NCBI GenBank assembly: GCA_023390395.1 | Contig: JAEWCY010000208.1 | Span: 5,715 to 69,714 of the forward strand | Reading direction: 5' to 3' | DNA length: 64,000 bases | DNA from: Pseudomonadota bacterium | GTDB taxonomy: Bacteria; Desulfobacterota; Desulfovibrionia; Desulfovibrionales; Desulfovibrionaceae | In this document: positions 8,477 to 19,045 of the stretch, piece after piece | Layout: every line of letters starts with the position of its first letter | Numbering within the stretch: the stretch's first letter is position 1 | Notes under the pieces: model-generated | Databases searched by the model: none | Seen by the model: the letters and a program-made list of their open reading frames with translations, nothing else | Told to the model about the DNA's origin: nothing | Made by a program: the position numbers and the translations under genes

Positions 8477-11212
8477 CTAGATGGATTCGTATTCGGTTCT
8501 GGCAATCACTTCGTCCTGGATGTGCTTGCCGATTTCGACCCAGTACTGGGTGAAGCCCGCCACGCGCACCAGCAGGTCGCGGTGTTGCTCGGGATTGGCC
8601 TGGGCCTGGCGCATGACCTTGGAGTCGCAGACGTTGAACTGGATGTGGTGCGCGCCGCGACGCAGGTAGGCCTTGATCAGGTCGGCCAGATGGCGGGTGC
8701 CGTTTTCGCCCTTGATGGCCAGGGGGTGGATCTTCATGTTCATCTGCGAGTTCTGCGACCAGGACTGGTCCCAGCAGGTCGCGGACTTGAACAGGGCGTA
8801 GGGGCCGTTGCGGTCCGTGCCCGGGTAGGCGGACATGGAGCCGTCGGCGAAGGTGGTGCCGTAGAGGCGTCCGTCGGGCGTGGCCAGGCAGGCGCGGCCC
8901 TGGGTGCCGTGGGTGGAGACCGAGTTCTGGCAGGTGTAGAGTTCCAGGCCGAACAGGGACTCGAAGGTGTGGGCCACCTTGGTGAACCACTTCTCCCACA
9001 GGATCAGGTACTTGTCCGCGGCGATGTCGTCGTTGCCGTACTTGGGCGCCTGGAGGCAGTCGCCGTGGATGGCGTCGAATTCGTCGCCGTCGTCCTTTTT
9101 CACCTGCTCGGCCAGGGAGAAGCTGTCGATCTCGTCGGCCTTGTAGAAGCCGAAGTTGGCCAGGATGGCCTTGCGGAAGTCGTCCAGGGTGTACTTCTTG
9201 TCCTGGAAGACCAGCTTGTCGAGGGCGGCGAAGGCGTTGACCATGTTGATGGTGCCGCAGCTCTCGATGTTGTAGGTGCCGTTCCAGCGGTAGCCCATGT
9301 CGCCGATGTGATGGCCCTTGTCGAGGCAATCGGGCTTGAACAGCGACTGGATGATGCACATGTTGTTCTTGCGCCAGATGTCGTGCTGGATGTTGTTGCA
9401 CTTGCACAGCACGTCGATGGTCTTGGCGTAGTAGTCCTTGTAGACTTCCCAGATTTCGTCGAAGTTCTCCAGCTTCTTGCCGTGCGGCTCGAAGACCTGG
9501 ATGCCCGTCCGGTTGTCGTAGCCGTTAAAAAGCACCATCTCCAGGATCTTCGGGTTGGAGATGAAGTGGACGCCCACGGCGGCGGGCTGGCTGGCCCCGG
9601 CCGGCACTTCGTACTCCTTGCCGCCCAGGTGCAGGACCTTCCACACGGCCGGGGCGGTTTCCAGGCAGCCGCCGATGGCGTAGGAACGGGCTTCCTCCAG
9701 GGTCATGCCTTCCTTCTGGTAGTGGTTCCAGATGAACTCCGTGCCCATGCGGAAGCTGAACCAGGCCGGGTAGCCGGTGCCGATCTTGGTGCACTCGGCG
9801 CACTTGAGCACGAAGTCTTCGGGAATCTTCTCGTCCCAGAGGATGGACAGGGTCGGCTGGGGGCAGGGCATGGTCATGCCGGCGTGGATCATCAGGTATT
9901 CAAGCCTGTTGGTCGCCGGCTCGCCGGTGCGGGTCAGCCCGCCCACGGCCAGGTTGTTGAAGGTGTTGCCCGAAAGCACGCCGCCGACCACGCCGAAGGA
10001 GGCGAACACGTCGAAGCAGGTGAACTTGACCCGCTGCAGTTCGAGCAGTTCCAGGGCCTCGTCCTCGGTGATGCGGCCGGCCGCGACATCCTGCTCGAAC
10101 CAGGGCCAGAGCACCTGGCCGAGGCGGCCCGGGGACATGCCGGACAGGGCGTCCTCGTTGAGGGTGATGGTGTGCATGAACTGGATCATCTGCATGGCTT
10201 CGTAGAAGGTGCGGGGCTGCTTGTGGGCGATCCACTCGCAGCAGGCGCTGATCTTGTCGTAGTCGGCCAGCAGTTTCGGGTCGTCGGTGTACTGCTTGAG
10301 GCGGCGGGCTTCCCTGGCGTAGTTCTCGATCCAGGTCTGGATGCCCTTGATGAGCTCGATGCAGGAGGCGTAGAAGTACAGGCGGTCCATGCCGCTGATG
10401 CCGTCGCCGCTGGCGTTGCCGGCCACCTCGGCTTTTTTCTCCTCGCACATGGCGAGCAGCCCGTCGAAGCCGTACTCCAACGGATAGTAGTAGCTCATGA
10501 CCTCGCGGCCCTGGGGCAGGGTGTAGCCGGAGTCGAACATGCAGATCATGGTCCGCATGATCTTTTCCTTGAGGTCGTACTCCGGAACCTCGCGCTCCCA
10601 GCGGTTGCCGAGGTCGTCCACGGACTTCTTGTACCAGGCCTTGGCGATCTTGTTCAGCGCCGGCACTTCCTCGGCCCGGATGCCGAACTTGCCGGCGATG
10701 GAGACGATCTTGCCGAAGCTCTCGGTGACGTTGCCGCCGCCCGCGCCCACGCGGGACAGTTCGCCCGAGGACTCGCCGCCGCGCTTGAGGGCCTCCTGGT
10801 ACATCTCGTCCTCGTGGGCCAGGAAGAAGCCCTCGGACAGCTGCGGCATGGGGAAGGAGCCGCGGTAGTACCGGGCCTTGCAGCACACGATCAGCTCGCC
10901 CGGGATGATCAGCGGCGTGGTCTTGGCGAAGGCCACGGCCAGGGCCTTGGCCCGGCGAAAGACCGGGATCTCGTACTCGTGCTGGGCGTAGGTCCTGTTG
11001 TACCAGTAGCCGAACTCCATGCTGACCGAGGACAGGGTGTTGAGGTACAGGTCATAGAGCTTTTCGACGCGGGGATGGGGCTTGAGGTCCTGGAATTCCC
11101 GGTCGACGATCTCTTCGGGGGCCTTGCCGCCGTACTGGAAGTTCATTCCCAGACCCTTTTCCGCCAGGATCTCGCCCAGCTTCTTCTTGCGCTGAAGATC
11201 GAGCTCAGTCAT
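8477..11212 (-). CDS. hpdB: Glycyl-radical 4-hydroxyphenylacetate decarboxylase, catalytic subunit
   Basis: A 911-residue glycyl radical enzyme (clostridial HpdB is about 900). The glycyl motif [10 protein letters not shown] puts the radical on G886, and the thiyl Cys is in GGCLE (C516, E518). Using the offset of 13 fixed by C503 of clostridial HPAD, the HPAD residues Ser344, His536 and Glu637 correspond to S357, H549 and E650, all present. The glutamate contacts the substrate 4-hydroxyl in the clostridial enzyme. The predicted reaction is 4-hydroxyphenylacetate to p-cresol plus CO2. The start MTELDLQRKK has AAGGAAGG upstream; the extended frame lacks this. The operon is hpdB-hpdC-hpdA, driven by a sigma-54 promoter at 11295-11311. 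Activity on another arylacetate cannot be excluded. Confidence 0.92.
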   Translation of the reverse strand: MTELDLQRKKKLGEILAEKGLGMNFQYGGKAPEEIVDREFQDLKPHPRVEKLYDLYLNTLSSVSMEFGYWYNRTYAQHEYEIPVFRRAKALAVAFAKTTPLIIPGELIVCCKARYYRGSFPMPQLSEGFFLAHEDEMYQEALKRGGESSGELSRVGAGGGNVTESFGKIVSIAGKFGIRAEEVPALNKIAKAWYKKSVDDLGNRWEREVPEYDLKEKIMRTMICMFDSGYTLPQGREVMSYYYPLEYGFDGLLAMCEEKKAEVAGNASGDGISGMDRLYFYASCIELIKGIQTWIENYAREARRLKQYTDDPKLLADYDKISACCEWIAHKQPRTFYEAMQMIQFMHTITLNEDALSGMSPGRLGQVLWPWFEQDVAAGRITEDEALELLELQRVKFTCFDVFASFGVVGGVLSGNTFNNLAVGGLTRTGEPATNRLEYLMIHAGMTMPCPQPTLSILWDEKIPEDFVLKCAECTKIGTGYPAWFSFRMGTEFIWNHYQKEGMTLEEARSYAIGGCLETAPAVWKVLHLGGKEYEVPAGASQPAAVGVHFISNPKILEMVLFNGYDNRTGIQVFEPHGKKLENFDEIWEVYKDYYAKTIDVLCKCNNIQHDIWRKNNMCIIQSLFKPDCLDKGHHIGDMGYRWNGTYNIESCGTINMVNAFAALDKLVFQDKKYTLDDFRKAILANFGFYKADEIDSFSLAEQVKKDDGDEFDAIHGDCLQAPKYGNDDIAADKYLILWEKWFTKVAHTFESLFGLELYTCQNSVSTHGTQGRACLATPDGRLYGTTFADGSMSAYPGTDRNGPYALFKSATCWDQSWSQNSQMNMKIHPLAIKGENGTRHLADLIKAYLRRGAHHIQFNVCDSKVMRQAQANPEQHRDLLVRVAGFTQYWVEIGKHIQDEVIARTEYESI

Positions 11213-11294
11213 GCAGCACCTTCCTTGCAGGTTATGGTGGATACGCTCTTCGAAACGATCATTTCCTTGCCTAGGCCTAAGTCGCTGCTTGAAG

Positions 11295-11311
11295 AGCAAG
11301 GGCCATGCCTG
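11295..11311 (-). promoter_or_regulatory. Sigma-54 promoter of the first hpdB operon
   Basis: Minus-strand CAGGCATG-GCCC-TTGCT, with correct 12-base spacing of GG and GC, about 85 bases upstream of hpdB. The predicted start of transcription is near 11284. The only gene in the other direction encodes a sigma-54 activator, and a perfect palindrome (11408-11428) lies about 100 bases upstream. Confidence 0.78.
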
Positions 11312-11407
11312 CCGGAATTTCAAAATAAAATGTTTTATTGCAGTGTGTTGACTCTATGAAAACAGCGTCGCCCGAAAAAGGGAGGGCGCTTCGGAAAAAT
11401 ATGGGCA

Positions 11408-11428
11408 TTTTCTGGCACTGCCAGAAAA
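11408..11428. promoter_or_regulatory. Perfect palindrome, candidate activator-binding site
   Basis: Ten-base arms TTTTCTGGCA and TGCCAGAAAA flank a single C, with no mismatch. It sits in the divergent hpdB / activator intergenic region, about 100 bases upstream of the sigma-54 promoter, as expected for an enhancer site. A half-degraded relative is found in front of the OFA-type MFS gene (3567-3581). The remaining intergenic sequence (11213-11714) shows no gene. Confidence 0.65.
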
Positions 11429-11714
11429 GGGAAAACTTGTGTTACTGCTTTGTTTCATTTAGAGAAAAGCTTCCTGGGACAAGAATGACACTGTGTTCGC
11501 CGGGAATGGCCCAGGCCGGGGGAGCGGGAAGCGGATTTTTGTAAAAAATTTCCAGGCGGGTCCCCGGCAGGGGGCGCGGCGGGCCAACGAGGCGGACGAA
11601 ACGCCGCGGCGAACCATCGAGGCATTGCATTTGCTAGAGAATCCCACGACGAGGCCGAGTCCCGCCGGCAAGCGCGCCAAGGGACGGGAGCCCATCGCAA
11701 CCAGACGCGACACC

Positions 11715-13505
11715 ATGAGCACAAGCGAAAACAACCAGGTCCCGACCGGCCCGCTGTTCGACTGCCTTCCGCTCGGTCTTTTCGCCCTGGACAACGCGTT
11801 GCGGGTGCTGGCCTGGAACGCCGCCATGGAACGCCTGCTCGGCGTCGCAGCCGGGGCGGCGCTCGGCCGCGACATCGGCGAACTGCTGGCCGGGCGCGTC
11901 ACGGCCGACGATTTCACCCCGGGGGAGCTTTTCGCCAAGCTGCTGGCCCAGCATGGCACGGACACCGTCCAGGGGCTGTCCTGCGCCGGCGCGTCCGACG
12001 TCCAGGTCGTGCACCTGGCCGACCGGCCGGCGACGGCCTATTACCTGTTTTCCAACGTCCTGCGCCTTTCGGAAGGGAGCTTCGATGGCATCGTCTGCCT
12101 GCTGCTCGACCGCGATCCCCACACCGGGCACCGCTGCCGCGACCATTTCCACAAACGCCTGCTCGGGCTGTCGCCGGGCATGGCCTACCAGATCTTAAAC
12201 GACGGCAAATGGACCGTCCGCTACGTCAGCGAGGGCTGCCAGGGCCTGACCGGCTATCCCCAGGAGCATTTTCGCGACAAGACCTTCTCGGTGCTGTCGG
12301 GGCTTTTCCATCCCGAGGACGAGACCGAGGCCTTGGGCGCGTTCTACACCTCCATCGCCAACGAGAAGCCCTACGAGCACGAGTTTCGCATCATCGACGC
12401 CTCGGGCCGGGAGAAGTGGGTGCTCAACCGGGGCCACGGGGTCTTTTCGGACTGCCAGGAGCTGGTCTCGGTGGAAGGCTTCATGTCGGACATGAGCCAT
12501 TACAAGAGGACCGAGCAGCGGCTGCGCGACGAGCGCCAGCTCCTGCGCACGGCCCTGCGCGACCGCAAGAGCTTCGGCCAGATCCTTGGCCAGAGCCCGG
12601 CCATGCACAAGGTCTACGACCTGATCATCAAGGCGGCCATGTCCGACGACAACGTGTTCGTCCACGGCGAGACCGGCACGGGCAAGGAGCTGGTGGCCCA
12701 GGCCATCCACGCCAACAGCCGCCGCCAGGGCGGTCCCTACGTCGCGGTCAACTGCGGGGCCATCCCGGAGACGCTGATCGAAGGCGAGTTCTTCGGCCAC
12801 AGGAAAGGCGCGTTCACCGGCGCGACCCAGGACAAGAAGGGCTATCTCGAGTCGGCCAGCGGCGGCACGCTGTTTCTCGACGAGATCGGCGAAATCAGCC
12901 TGGCCATGCAGGTCAAGCTCCTGCGCGCCCTGGAGGTCGGCGGCTTCTCGCCCGTGGGCGGCAGCGAAATCATCCGGCCCAACCTGCGCATCATCGCCGC
13001 CTCCAACAAGGATCTCAAGGACCTCGTGCAGGCCGGGCTCATCCGCCGGGATTTCTTCTACCGCATCTACGTCATCCCCATCCTCCTGCCGCCCTTGCGG
13101 GAACGCGGCGACGACATCCGGCTGCTCGCCGACCATTTCGTCGCTTCCCTGGGCAAGTCGCGGGAGACGCCGCTTTTGGGCAAGGCCCATCACGAGCTGC
13201 TCATGAGCTATTCCTGGCCGGGCAACGTCCGGGAACTGCAAAACGCCATCCGCCGCTACCTGACGCTCGGAAACTTCGACTTCCTGCGCGACAGCATAGA
13301 CCAGGAGCTGCTCGCCTCGCTGGAGAAGGCCGACGAGGAGGAGGGCGGGGAGCTCGACTTGCAGAAGGCGGTGGAGATCTTCGAGAAACGGATGATCGTG
13401 CGCGCCCTCGACGAAGTGAAATGGCACAAGATCAAGGCGGCTTCCCGTCTGGGCATATCCCGGCGGACGCTTTTTCGGAAAATCAAGGAACTCGGCCTGG
13501 AATAG
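11715..13505 (+). CDS. Sigma-54-dependent transcriptional activator with PAS sensing (module 1)
   Basis: A 596-residue enhancer-binding protein. The N-terminal half has two PAS-like regions (about residues 10-125 and 155-280; the second includes [21 protein letters not shown]), suggesting cytoplasmic sensing of a small molecule or redox state. The AAA+ domain has Walker A GETGTGKE (about 318), the sigma-54 contact loop GAFTGA (about 364) and Walker [11 protein letters not shown]. The C-terminal Fis-type helix-turn-helix ends in [21 protein letters not shown]. It is divergent from hpdB and directly upstream of an acyl-CoA ligase, probably in one operon. The likely role is activation of hpdBCA and related promoters; the inducer is inferred to be an arylacetate. 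The start codon has only a weak ribosome-binding site. Confidence 0.9.
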   Translation: MSTSENNQVPTGPLFDCLPLGLFALDNALRVLAWNAAMERLLGVAAGAALGRDIGELLAGRVTADDFTPGELFAKLLAQHGTDTVQGLSCAGASDVQVVHLADRPATAYYLFSNVLRLSEGSFDGIVCLLLDRDPHTGHRCRDHFHKRLLGLSPGMAYQILNDGKWTVRYVSEGCQGLTGYPQEHFRDKTFSVLSGLFHPEDETEALGAFYTSIANEKPYEHEFRIIDASGREKWVLNRGHGVFSDCQELVSVEGFMSDMSHYKRTEQRLRDERQLLRTALRDRKSFGQILGQSPAMHKVYDLIIKAAMSDDNVFVHGETGTGKELVAQAIHANSRRQGGPYVAVNCGAIPETLIEGEFFGHRKGAFTGATQDKKGYLESASGGTLFLDEIGEISLAMQVKLLRALEVGGFSPVGGSEIIRPNLRIIAASNKDLKDLVQAGLIRRDFFYRIYVIPILLPPLRERGDDIRLLADHFVASLGKSRETPLLGKAHHELLMSYSWPGNVRELQNAIRRYLTLGNFDFLRDSIDQELLASLEKADEEEGGELDLQKAVEIFEKRMIVRALDEVKWHKIKAASRLGISRRTLFRKIKELGLE

Positions 13506-13547
13506 AGGGCCCGGACTCGCCCTTTCGTCCGCATTCTGGAGACATCG

Positions 13548-15119
13548 ATGCTGGTCACGGAAATCCTGGCGCGCAACGCCCGCATGTATCCCGAGGAGAT
13601 CGCCCTCATCGAACGCTGCCCCAAGGAGGGGCGGCGCAAGGAAATCACCTGGAGCGAATTCGACCAGCAGGCCGACCGCGTGGCCGGCCACCTGGCCGCC
13701 AAGGGGCTGGCCAAGGGGGATCGCGTCCTGATCCTGCTGGAAAACTGCCTGGAATGGCTGCCGGTGTACTTCGGCGTGTTGCGCGCCGGCTGCCTGGTGG
13801 TGCCCGTGGACTACAGCTACGGCGACGCGGCCCTGGCCCATTGCCTGAATTTGTCCGGCGCTGCGGCCGTCTGCTACGGCGCCGGGTTCCGCCCCCTGGT
13901 GGAGCGGCTGCGGGAAGGGGGCGACCCGAGGCTGGACGTCTGCATCGAGGTCGGCCAAAACGGCACGCCGGTCGCGGATTTCGCCGAGGACCTGCGCGCC
14001 ATCCTGGACGCCCCGGCCAGGGCTGTCCCCCCGGTGTCCCTTGGCATCCTCGACGCCGCCGCGCTCTATTTCACCTCGGGCTCCACCGGACGTCCTAAGG
14101 CGGCGCTTTTGACCCACCGCAACCTGGAATTCGCCTGCTACCTGGAAAACAGCCATCACCGGCAGACCCATGCCGACAACTTCCTGTGCCTTCTGCCGCT
14201 CTTTCACGCCGGCGCGGTGATGCACTGGTTCGGCGGCTTCATCGTGGGGGCCAAGGCCGTCATCCTCAACAGCGCCGACGTGCCGCGCATCTTCGAGGCC
14301 ATTTCCGAGGAGGGCGTGACCATCGTCTGGTTCGTGGTGCCCCTGGCCAAGGAGATCCTCTGCCAGATCGAGGGCGGCAAGATCGACCTCGCCGCCTATC
14401 GCCTGGGCCAGTGGCGTCTCATGCACATCGGCGCCCAGCCCATCTCGCCGAGCCTCATCAACGAATGGCGCTCCATCTTCCCCGACCACCTCTACAACAC
14501 GACCTACGGCCTGACCGAGACCACGGGCCCGGGCTGCATCCAGCTCGGCATCAACAACTTCCACAAGGTCGGGGCCATCGGCCGTCCCGGCTTCGACTGG
14601 GAAGTGCGCATCGTGGACGCGTCCATGGCCGAGCTGCCCCAGGGCAAGGCCGGCCGCCTCATCGTCAAGGGGCCCGGCGTCATGCGGGAATACTACCGCG
14701 ACCCCGAGGCCACCGAACGGCACCTGCGCGACGGCTGGTTCTTGACCGGCGACATCGCCATGCGCGACGAGGACGGCTTCATCTGGTACGTGGACCGGGA
14801 GGACGACGTCATCCATGTCGGCGAGTACGACGTCTTTCCGGTGGAGATCGAGAATTTCCTGCTGCTGCACCAGCGCATCCAGGACGCGGCGGTGTTCGGC
14901 CTCGGCGACGGGGCGGGGCAGGTGGTGGCCGCGCTGATCCAGTCCAAGCCGGGGCATGCGCTCAACCGGGGGCACCTGGAGGACTTCTGCCAGGCCATGC
15001 CCGCCCACAAACGGCCGTCGCTGTTCTTTTTCGGCGACGTGCCCCGGGGATTGACGGGCAAGATCCGCAAGTTCTTCCTCAAGACCCACTACGGCCCGCG
15101 TCTTCAGGACGGGGAATAG
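13548..15119 (+). CDS. Class I adenylate-forming acyl-CoA ligase
   Basis: A 523-residue AMP-binding enzyme. The ATP/AMP P-loop FTSGSTGRPKA is at about residue 175, the YGLTET motif near 320, the hinge region GWFLTGDIAMRDEDGFIWYVDREDD near 395, and the terminal catalytic lysine in LTGKIRKFF near 508. The fold type fits 4-coumarate- or fatty-acid-CoA ligases. It starts 42 bases after the activator gene behind TCTGGAGAC, so both are probably one transcript. With a decarboxylase divergent from it, the natural guess is that it activates an aromatic acid competing for, or produced from, the same pool. The substrate cannot be read from sequence. Confidence 0.85.
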   Translation: MLVTEILARNARMYPEEIALIERCPKEGRRKEITWSEFDQQADRVAGHLAAKGLAKGDRVLILLENCLEWLPVYFGVLRAGCLVVPVDYSYGDAALAHCLNLSGAAAVCYGAGFRPLVERLREGGDPRLDVCIEVGQNGTPVADFAEDLRAILDAPARAVPPVSLGILDAAALYFTSGSTGRPKAALLTHRNLEFACYLENSHHRQTHADNFLCLLPLFHAGAVMHWFGGFIVGAKAVILNSADVPRIFEAISEEGVTIVWFVVPLAKEILCQIEGGKIDLAAYRLGQWRLMHIGAQPISPSLINEWRSIFPDHLYNTTYGLTETTGPGCIQLGINNFHKVGAIGRPGFDWEVRIVDASMAELPQGKAGRLIVKGPGVMREYYRDPEATERHLRDGWFLTGDIAMRDEDGFIWYVDREDDVIHVGEYDVFPVEIENFLLLHQRIQDAAVFGLGDGAGQVVAALIQSKPGHALNRGHLEDFCQAMPAHKRPSLFFFGDVPRGLTGKIRKFFLKTHYGPRLQDGE

Positions 15120-15126
15120 GCCCGCC

Positions 15127-15168
15127 GCCCGCTCCGGCGAATCCCTGCCGGGGATCGTCGGAGCGGGC
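15127..15168. terminator. Large hairpin between converging genes
   Basis: Outer stem GCCCGCTCCG / CGGAGCGGGC, with an inner stem ATCCC / GGGAT. It lies between the ligase stop (15119) and the chemoreceptor stop (15261), which converge. No T run follows on either strand, so termination strength is uncertain. Confidence 0.45.
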
Positions 15169-15260
15169 CAGGGGCCGCACGTCGCTGGAAAAGCCCGCGT
15201 TGCTCTCCCGGACGCCGGCCCCTTGCCCTCTCGGGGGGGACGCATGCCGCAGCCCGGTGC

Positions 15261-17039
15261 TCAGGCGGCGCTGCGCATGTTTTCGATGACGGTCTGCAGG
15301 CTCTGCGCCTGCTTGGCCAGGTCGATGACGGCCTGGGAGGACTGCTCCATGGCCTGGGAGTTCTCCACGGCGATCTGGTTGATCTGGGACACGGCCTGGT
15401 TGATTTCCTCGCCGGCCCGGGACTGCTGCTCGGCCGCCGTGGCGATGGACTGGACCTGGCCGAAGGCCTGATCCACCATGGTCACGATGGCGTCCAGGGC
15501 CTGGTCGGAATCCTGGGACAGGCTGGCCGCGTGATGGATGTCCGAAGCCGAGGCCCGGGCGTTGGCGATGGTTTCGCGGGTGCCGTGCTGGATGCCGCTG
15601 ACGGCTTCGCTCACGTCCCGGGTGGCGGCCATGGTCTTTTCGGCCAGCTTGCGCACCTCGTCGGCCACCACGGCGAAGCCGCGCCCGGCGTCGCCGGCCC
15701 GGGCGGCCTCGATGGCGGCGTTTAGGGCCAGGAGGTTCGTCTGGTCCGCGATGTCGGAAATCACGGTGATGATGCGGCCGATGCCCTCGGCCTGCTCGCC
15801 GAGGCGGGTCATGGTGGTGGTGAGGGACTCCGCCTGCCGGCGCACCGACCCGATGGCCTCCACGACCTGGGCCACCACCTCCTTGCCTTTCATCGCGCTG
15901 TCCTTGGCCGCGCTGGAAACGGACGAGGCCAGGGAGGCGTTCTTGGCCACTTCCATGACCGAGGCCGACATCTGCTCCATGGAGGTGGCCGTCTCCTCCA
16001 CGCGCCGACGCTGGGCGTTCGTGCCCTGGCTCGACTGTTCGATCTGGGAGGAAAGCTCCTCCGAGGCGCAGGACAGCCGCTCGACGATGTCGCCGAGCTG
16101 CCGGGCCACGTGCAGGATGCCCTCCTGGCGCGCCCGTTCGGCCATGCCCTTGGCTTCCTCGGCCTCGTGCGTGGCCTGCACGGCCTTTTGCGTCTCCTCG
16201 GCGGCCAGCCGTTCCTTGGCCTGCGCTTCACCGATCTTTTCCTTGAGCCGGGCGACCATGGCCCGCAACCGGTCGGCCAGCAGGCCGACCTCGTCGCGCT
16301 GGGCGATGCCCAGGGTCTCGTCCAGACGGCCTTCCGAAACGGCCACGGCATAGTGCACCCCGGCCTTGAGCGGCTTGACGATGGAGCGGGTGATGACCAC
16401 GCCCAAGGTCAGGGACAGGACCACGGCCAGGCACAACATGGTCACGGCCAGGCGGACGTTGTCGTCGGCGTCCCTGGTGGCGGCGACCTCCTCGCGGGCG
16501 CTGTCCTCCATGTTGATCTGGAGCACCCGGGACAGGGCTTCCATGGCCTTGTGGATGGTCACGTCCGAAGCGCCTGTCAGGGCCGATTCCACGGCCTGCC
16601 GGTAGGCGTCCTCCCGGCTGGGGTCCTTTTCCCAATCCTTGAGGGAGGACAACGTCTTGCGGTTCACGTCCCGGGCCTCGTCGATCAGGCGCTTGAAATC
16701 GTTCCAGGGGGCGACGGCGGCTTCGTTTTTGGGCAGCTTTTCGTATTTCGCCGCCGCTTCCATGTAGCGTTTCCGGGCGGCCTCGATGTCGTGGTACAAG
16801 GCGTCCCGATTGGGCGCCTCCTTGAAGAGCAGGACTTTTTGGATGCCGAAAATGACCATGAGGTTGAAACGGATGTCGGACAGCGCCTCGACGCTCGGCA
16901 GGATGGCGTTGGACACCTTGTCCATGGAATGCTTGATGTCGCGAAAGCCTCTGACGCTCGAAACGCCGAGAACGGCCGCCACCAGCGTGACCAGGCAGAA
17001 GCCGCCCAGCAGGCGCCATTGGATGGAGATGTTTCTCAC
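15261..17039 (-). CDS. Methyl-accepting chemotaxis protein with four-helix periplasmic sensor
   Basis: A 592-residue chemoreceptor starting with GTG, with AAGGAG six bases upstream. An N-terminal membrane segment ([23 protein letters not shown]), a helical periplasmic region (about 35-190, four-helix-bundle type), a second membrane segment ([22 protein letters not shown]), a HAMP domain and the signalling hairpin [23 protein letters not shown] are in order. It would link an external ligand to CheA/CheW. Its place between the ligase and the flavoprotein operon makes it a candidate arylacetate chemoreceptor, but that is position only. It may be the last gene of the operon from 20339. Confidence 0.9.
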   Translation of the reverse strand: MRNISIQWRLLGGFCLVTLVAAVLGVSSVRGFRDIKHSMDKVSNAILPSVEALSDIRFNLMVIFGIQKVLLFKEAPNRDALYHDIEAARKRYMEAAAKYEKLPKNEAAVAPWNDFKRLIDEARDVNRKTLSSLKDWEKDPSREDAYRQAVESALTGASDVTIHKAMEALSRVLQINMEDSAREEVAATRDADDNVRLAVTMLCLAVVLSLTLGVVITRSIVKPLKAGVHYAVAVSEGRLDETLGIAQRDEVGLLADRLRAMVARLKEKIGEAQAKERLAAEETQKAVQATHEAEEAKGMAERARQEGILHVARQLGDIVERLSCASEELSSQIEQSSQGTNAQRRRVEETATSMEQMSASVMEVAKNASLASSVSSAAKDSAMKGKEVVAQVVEAIGSVRRQAESLTTTMTRLGEQAEGIGRIITVISDIADQTNLLALNAAIEAARAGDAGRGFAVVADEVRKLAEKTMAATRDVSEAVSGIQHGTRETIANARASASDIHHAASLSQDSDQALDAIVTMVDQAFGQVQSIATAAEQQSRAGEEINQAVSQINQIAVENSQAMEQSSQAVIDLAKQAQSLQTVIENMRSAA

Positions 17040-17251
17040 GGCATGCTCCTTGTCGTCTCGAAGCCGCGGCGGCGGACGCCGGAATCGTCGTCGCGACCGC
17101 CCGTGATGCGGGAGCGGCCGGCCCGTGGGACCGTGTCCGGGCCGCGCCGCTCCCGTTCCCTTGCCGGAAAAGGCCTTGCTCCGGAGTCGTCCGCCGGGAT
17201 GCGCGAGGCGGGTGACCCGGAGCAAGGGGTTGTTGGAGGAAATACGGCCGG

Positions 17252-18307
17252 TCAGCAGGGCACGACGAAGTGCATGTGCTGGCGGCAGTAGTCCATGTGT
17301 CGCAGGATGTCGCCGCATTTGGCGGCGTACCGGGAAGCGGCGTTCATGTCGCCGTTGCCCATGGCGGTGCAGATGGCCCGGCCGGCCCGGTAGCCGGAAT
17401 CGATGGCCGCGCTCATGCCCTCGCCGTTGAGGTAGATCAGCCCGGCCGCGTCGCCGGCCAGCACGATGTTGTCCTGGCCGAGAAACGGCGGGGCCAGCCG
17501 GTTGGAGCAGGCGTTGGCGAAACGGCGTTCGCCGAAGGCGACGCCGTAGGCGCTGCGCAGGTGGTCGACGAAGCGCCGCTCGCAGTCGGGCAGCTTGGAA
17601 CCGGTGAAGCCGCCGACGCTTAGGGCCAGCATGTCGTCCTTGTGGTGCACGCAGCCGATGATGTCGCCGAAGTCGCGGTCGAGGAAGACGTACCAGCCGC
17701 CGTTTTCCAGCCGGCCCGCATCGTTGCAGACGTAGTAGGCGTAGGTGGCCAGGCAGGACTTGGCTTGCGCCGTATCCGGGTCCAGGGCCTTGCGGATGGA
17801 GGACAGCGCGCCCTCGGCCCCGACCAGGTATTCGCAGGTCAGCTCCAGTTCCTGGCCGTCGGCCTGGCGCAGGAAGACGTGAATCAGGTTCTCGTTGCGG
17901 GCGAACCGCACGAAGCGGGTCTGCTCCATGACCATGGCTCCGCTTTCGCGCAGGAGCCAGTGGTCGAATTTGGAGCGCCAGACGTTGATCCACTCGCGGG
18001 GAAACTCCCTGCCGTCCTTGGGCAGTTCCCAGACGTAGGGCACGAGGCTGCCGTCGCGCTTGCATTCGAACACGTCGTCCGCCCGCAGGAACTCGGGTTC
18101 GCAGCGAACCTCCTCGGGCGGCAGCCGGCCGAAGTGGCGCAGCAGCAGTTCCTGGCACTGGCCGTAGACGATGCCGGAACAGGTCTTGTGCCGGGGCAGC
18201 TTTCGTTTCTCCACGACCAGGCAGTAGGTGCCGCAGTCCCGGACGGCCTTGGCGCAGGCCGATCCGGCCGGGCCGGAGCCGATGACGATGACGGGGTAAT
18301 GGCGCAT
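17252..18307 (-). CDS. FAD-dependent oxidoreductase, geranylgeranyl-reductase-like family
   Basis: A 351-residue flavoprotein. The N-terminal dinucleotide fold [17 protein letters not shown] binds FAD, and the C-terminal FAD motif [32 protein letters not shown] (about 285-316) is typical of the geranylgeranyl reductase / halogenase-like group. A KTCSG segment near residue 41 matches the family, and the end is unusually rich in His and Cys ([17 protein letters not shown]). AGGAG lies upstream of the start. It is downstream of two DUF4125 genes and probably co-transcribed. The substrate is unknown; reduction of an unsaturated lipid or quinone-like molecule is possible. Confidence 0.8.
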   Translation of the reverse strand: MRHYPVIVIGSGPAGSACAKAVRDCGTYCLVVEKRKLPRHKTCSGIVYGQCQELLLRHFGRLPPEEVRCEPEFLRADDVFECKRDGSLVPYVWELPKDGREFPREWINVWRSKFDHWLLRESGAMVMEQTRFVRFARNENLIHVFLRQADGQELELTCEYLVGAEGALSSIRKALDPDTAQAKSCLATYAYYVCNDAGRLENGGWYVFLDRDFGDIIGCVHHKDDMLALSVGGFTGSKLPDCERRFVDHLRSAYGVAFGERRFANACSNRLAPPFLGQDNIVLAGDAAGLIYLNGEGMSAAIDSGYRAGRAICTAMGNGDMNAASRYAAKCGDILRHMDYCRQHMHFVVPC

Positions 18308-18388
18308 GGCGCATGCTCCTCGTATGTTCTGGCGACGACTGGGCGCGTGCCCAACGCGTCGCCGGTGTGCGTCTCCGACGTCCCGCCG

Positions 18389-18985
18389 TCAGCCGGCCTG
18401 CCGGGCGCGGGTGGCCTCGCGCCGGGACAGGGCCCCTTTGCGGACGTTTTCCTCGAAGGCCGTAAGCGAGGCGTAGCCGAGACGGCGGAACAGGTTCTCG
18501 TAGCGCTCCCGCACGAGGTTGCGCCCCTGGGCGCGCGCCGTCTCGACGAAGTCCTCGAACAGGGCCAGGGTGCGCGGCGAAAAGGTTTCCAGCTCGCTGG
18601 CGATGTAGGCGTGGAAGCCCTCGCCGCCGCGGGGAAAGCTGCGCGGGAAGTCCTGGCGCACGGCGGTCATCCAGGCGTCCTCAACGGCCACGATCCGGTC
18701 GATGGCGGCCTTGGCCGCCGCGTCGCCGGGAATGATGTCGTCGATGCGGGCGTATTTTTCGGTCATGAGATTGCGCCCCTCGTCGCTCGCCGACTGCAGG
18801 TCGTCCAGATAGGACAGCAGGATGTCCGTCGGCAGCACGGAGTGGGTCATCCAGCGCATGAGCCGGAAGGTCTTGAGCCTGTCCTGGCAGGGGGAGCGTT
18901 CGAAGGTGCTGATTCCCTCGAACATTTCCTGTTCCAGGGCGATGATGCGCGTGACGAGGGTTTCCCGTTCCTCAAAGGGCTGCAT
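18389..18985 (-). CDS. DUF4125 family protein (second copy)
   Basis: A 198-residue soluble protein recognised as DUF4125 by the blocks LEQEMFEGI near the start, [36 protein letters not shown] and the late [21 protein letters not shown]. No catalytic motif is known for the family. It follows a paralogue (19046-19591), so the operon carries two diverged copies. GGAGG precedes the start. No signal peptide or membrane segment is seen. The function is unknown; the conserved pairing with the flavoprotein suggests a shared pathway. Confidence 0.75.
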   Translation of the reverse strand: MQPFEERETLVTRIIALEQEMFEGISTFERSPCQDRLKTFRLMRWMTHSVLPTDILLSYLDDLQSASDEGRNLMTEKYARIDDIIPGDAAAKAAIDRIVAVEDAWMTAVRQDFPRSFPRGGEGFHAYIASELETFSPRTLALFEDFVETARAQGRNLVRERYENLFRRLGYASLTAFEENVRKGALSRREATRARQAG

Positions 18986-19045
18986 GCCGAAACCTCCTGT
19001 GCGTTTCGCCGAATGACCGATGCCGGCGTGGGGGCTTGAGGCCGC

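Noticed and set aside
8197..8505. Longer 102-residue form of hpdC
   Set aside because: The extra 13 residues overlap the end of hpdB and lack a ribosome-binding site; the shorter form matches known HpdC length and has GGAGG.
15261..18314. A fusion of a flavoprotein-region frame with the chemoreceptor
   Set aside because: The N-terminal 420 residues are low-complexity high-GC shadow; the chemoreceptor has its own GTG and ribosome-binding site at 17039.
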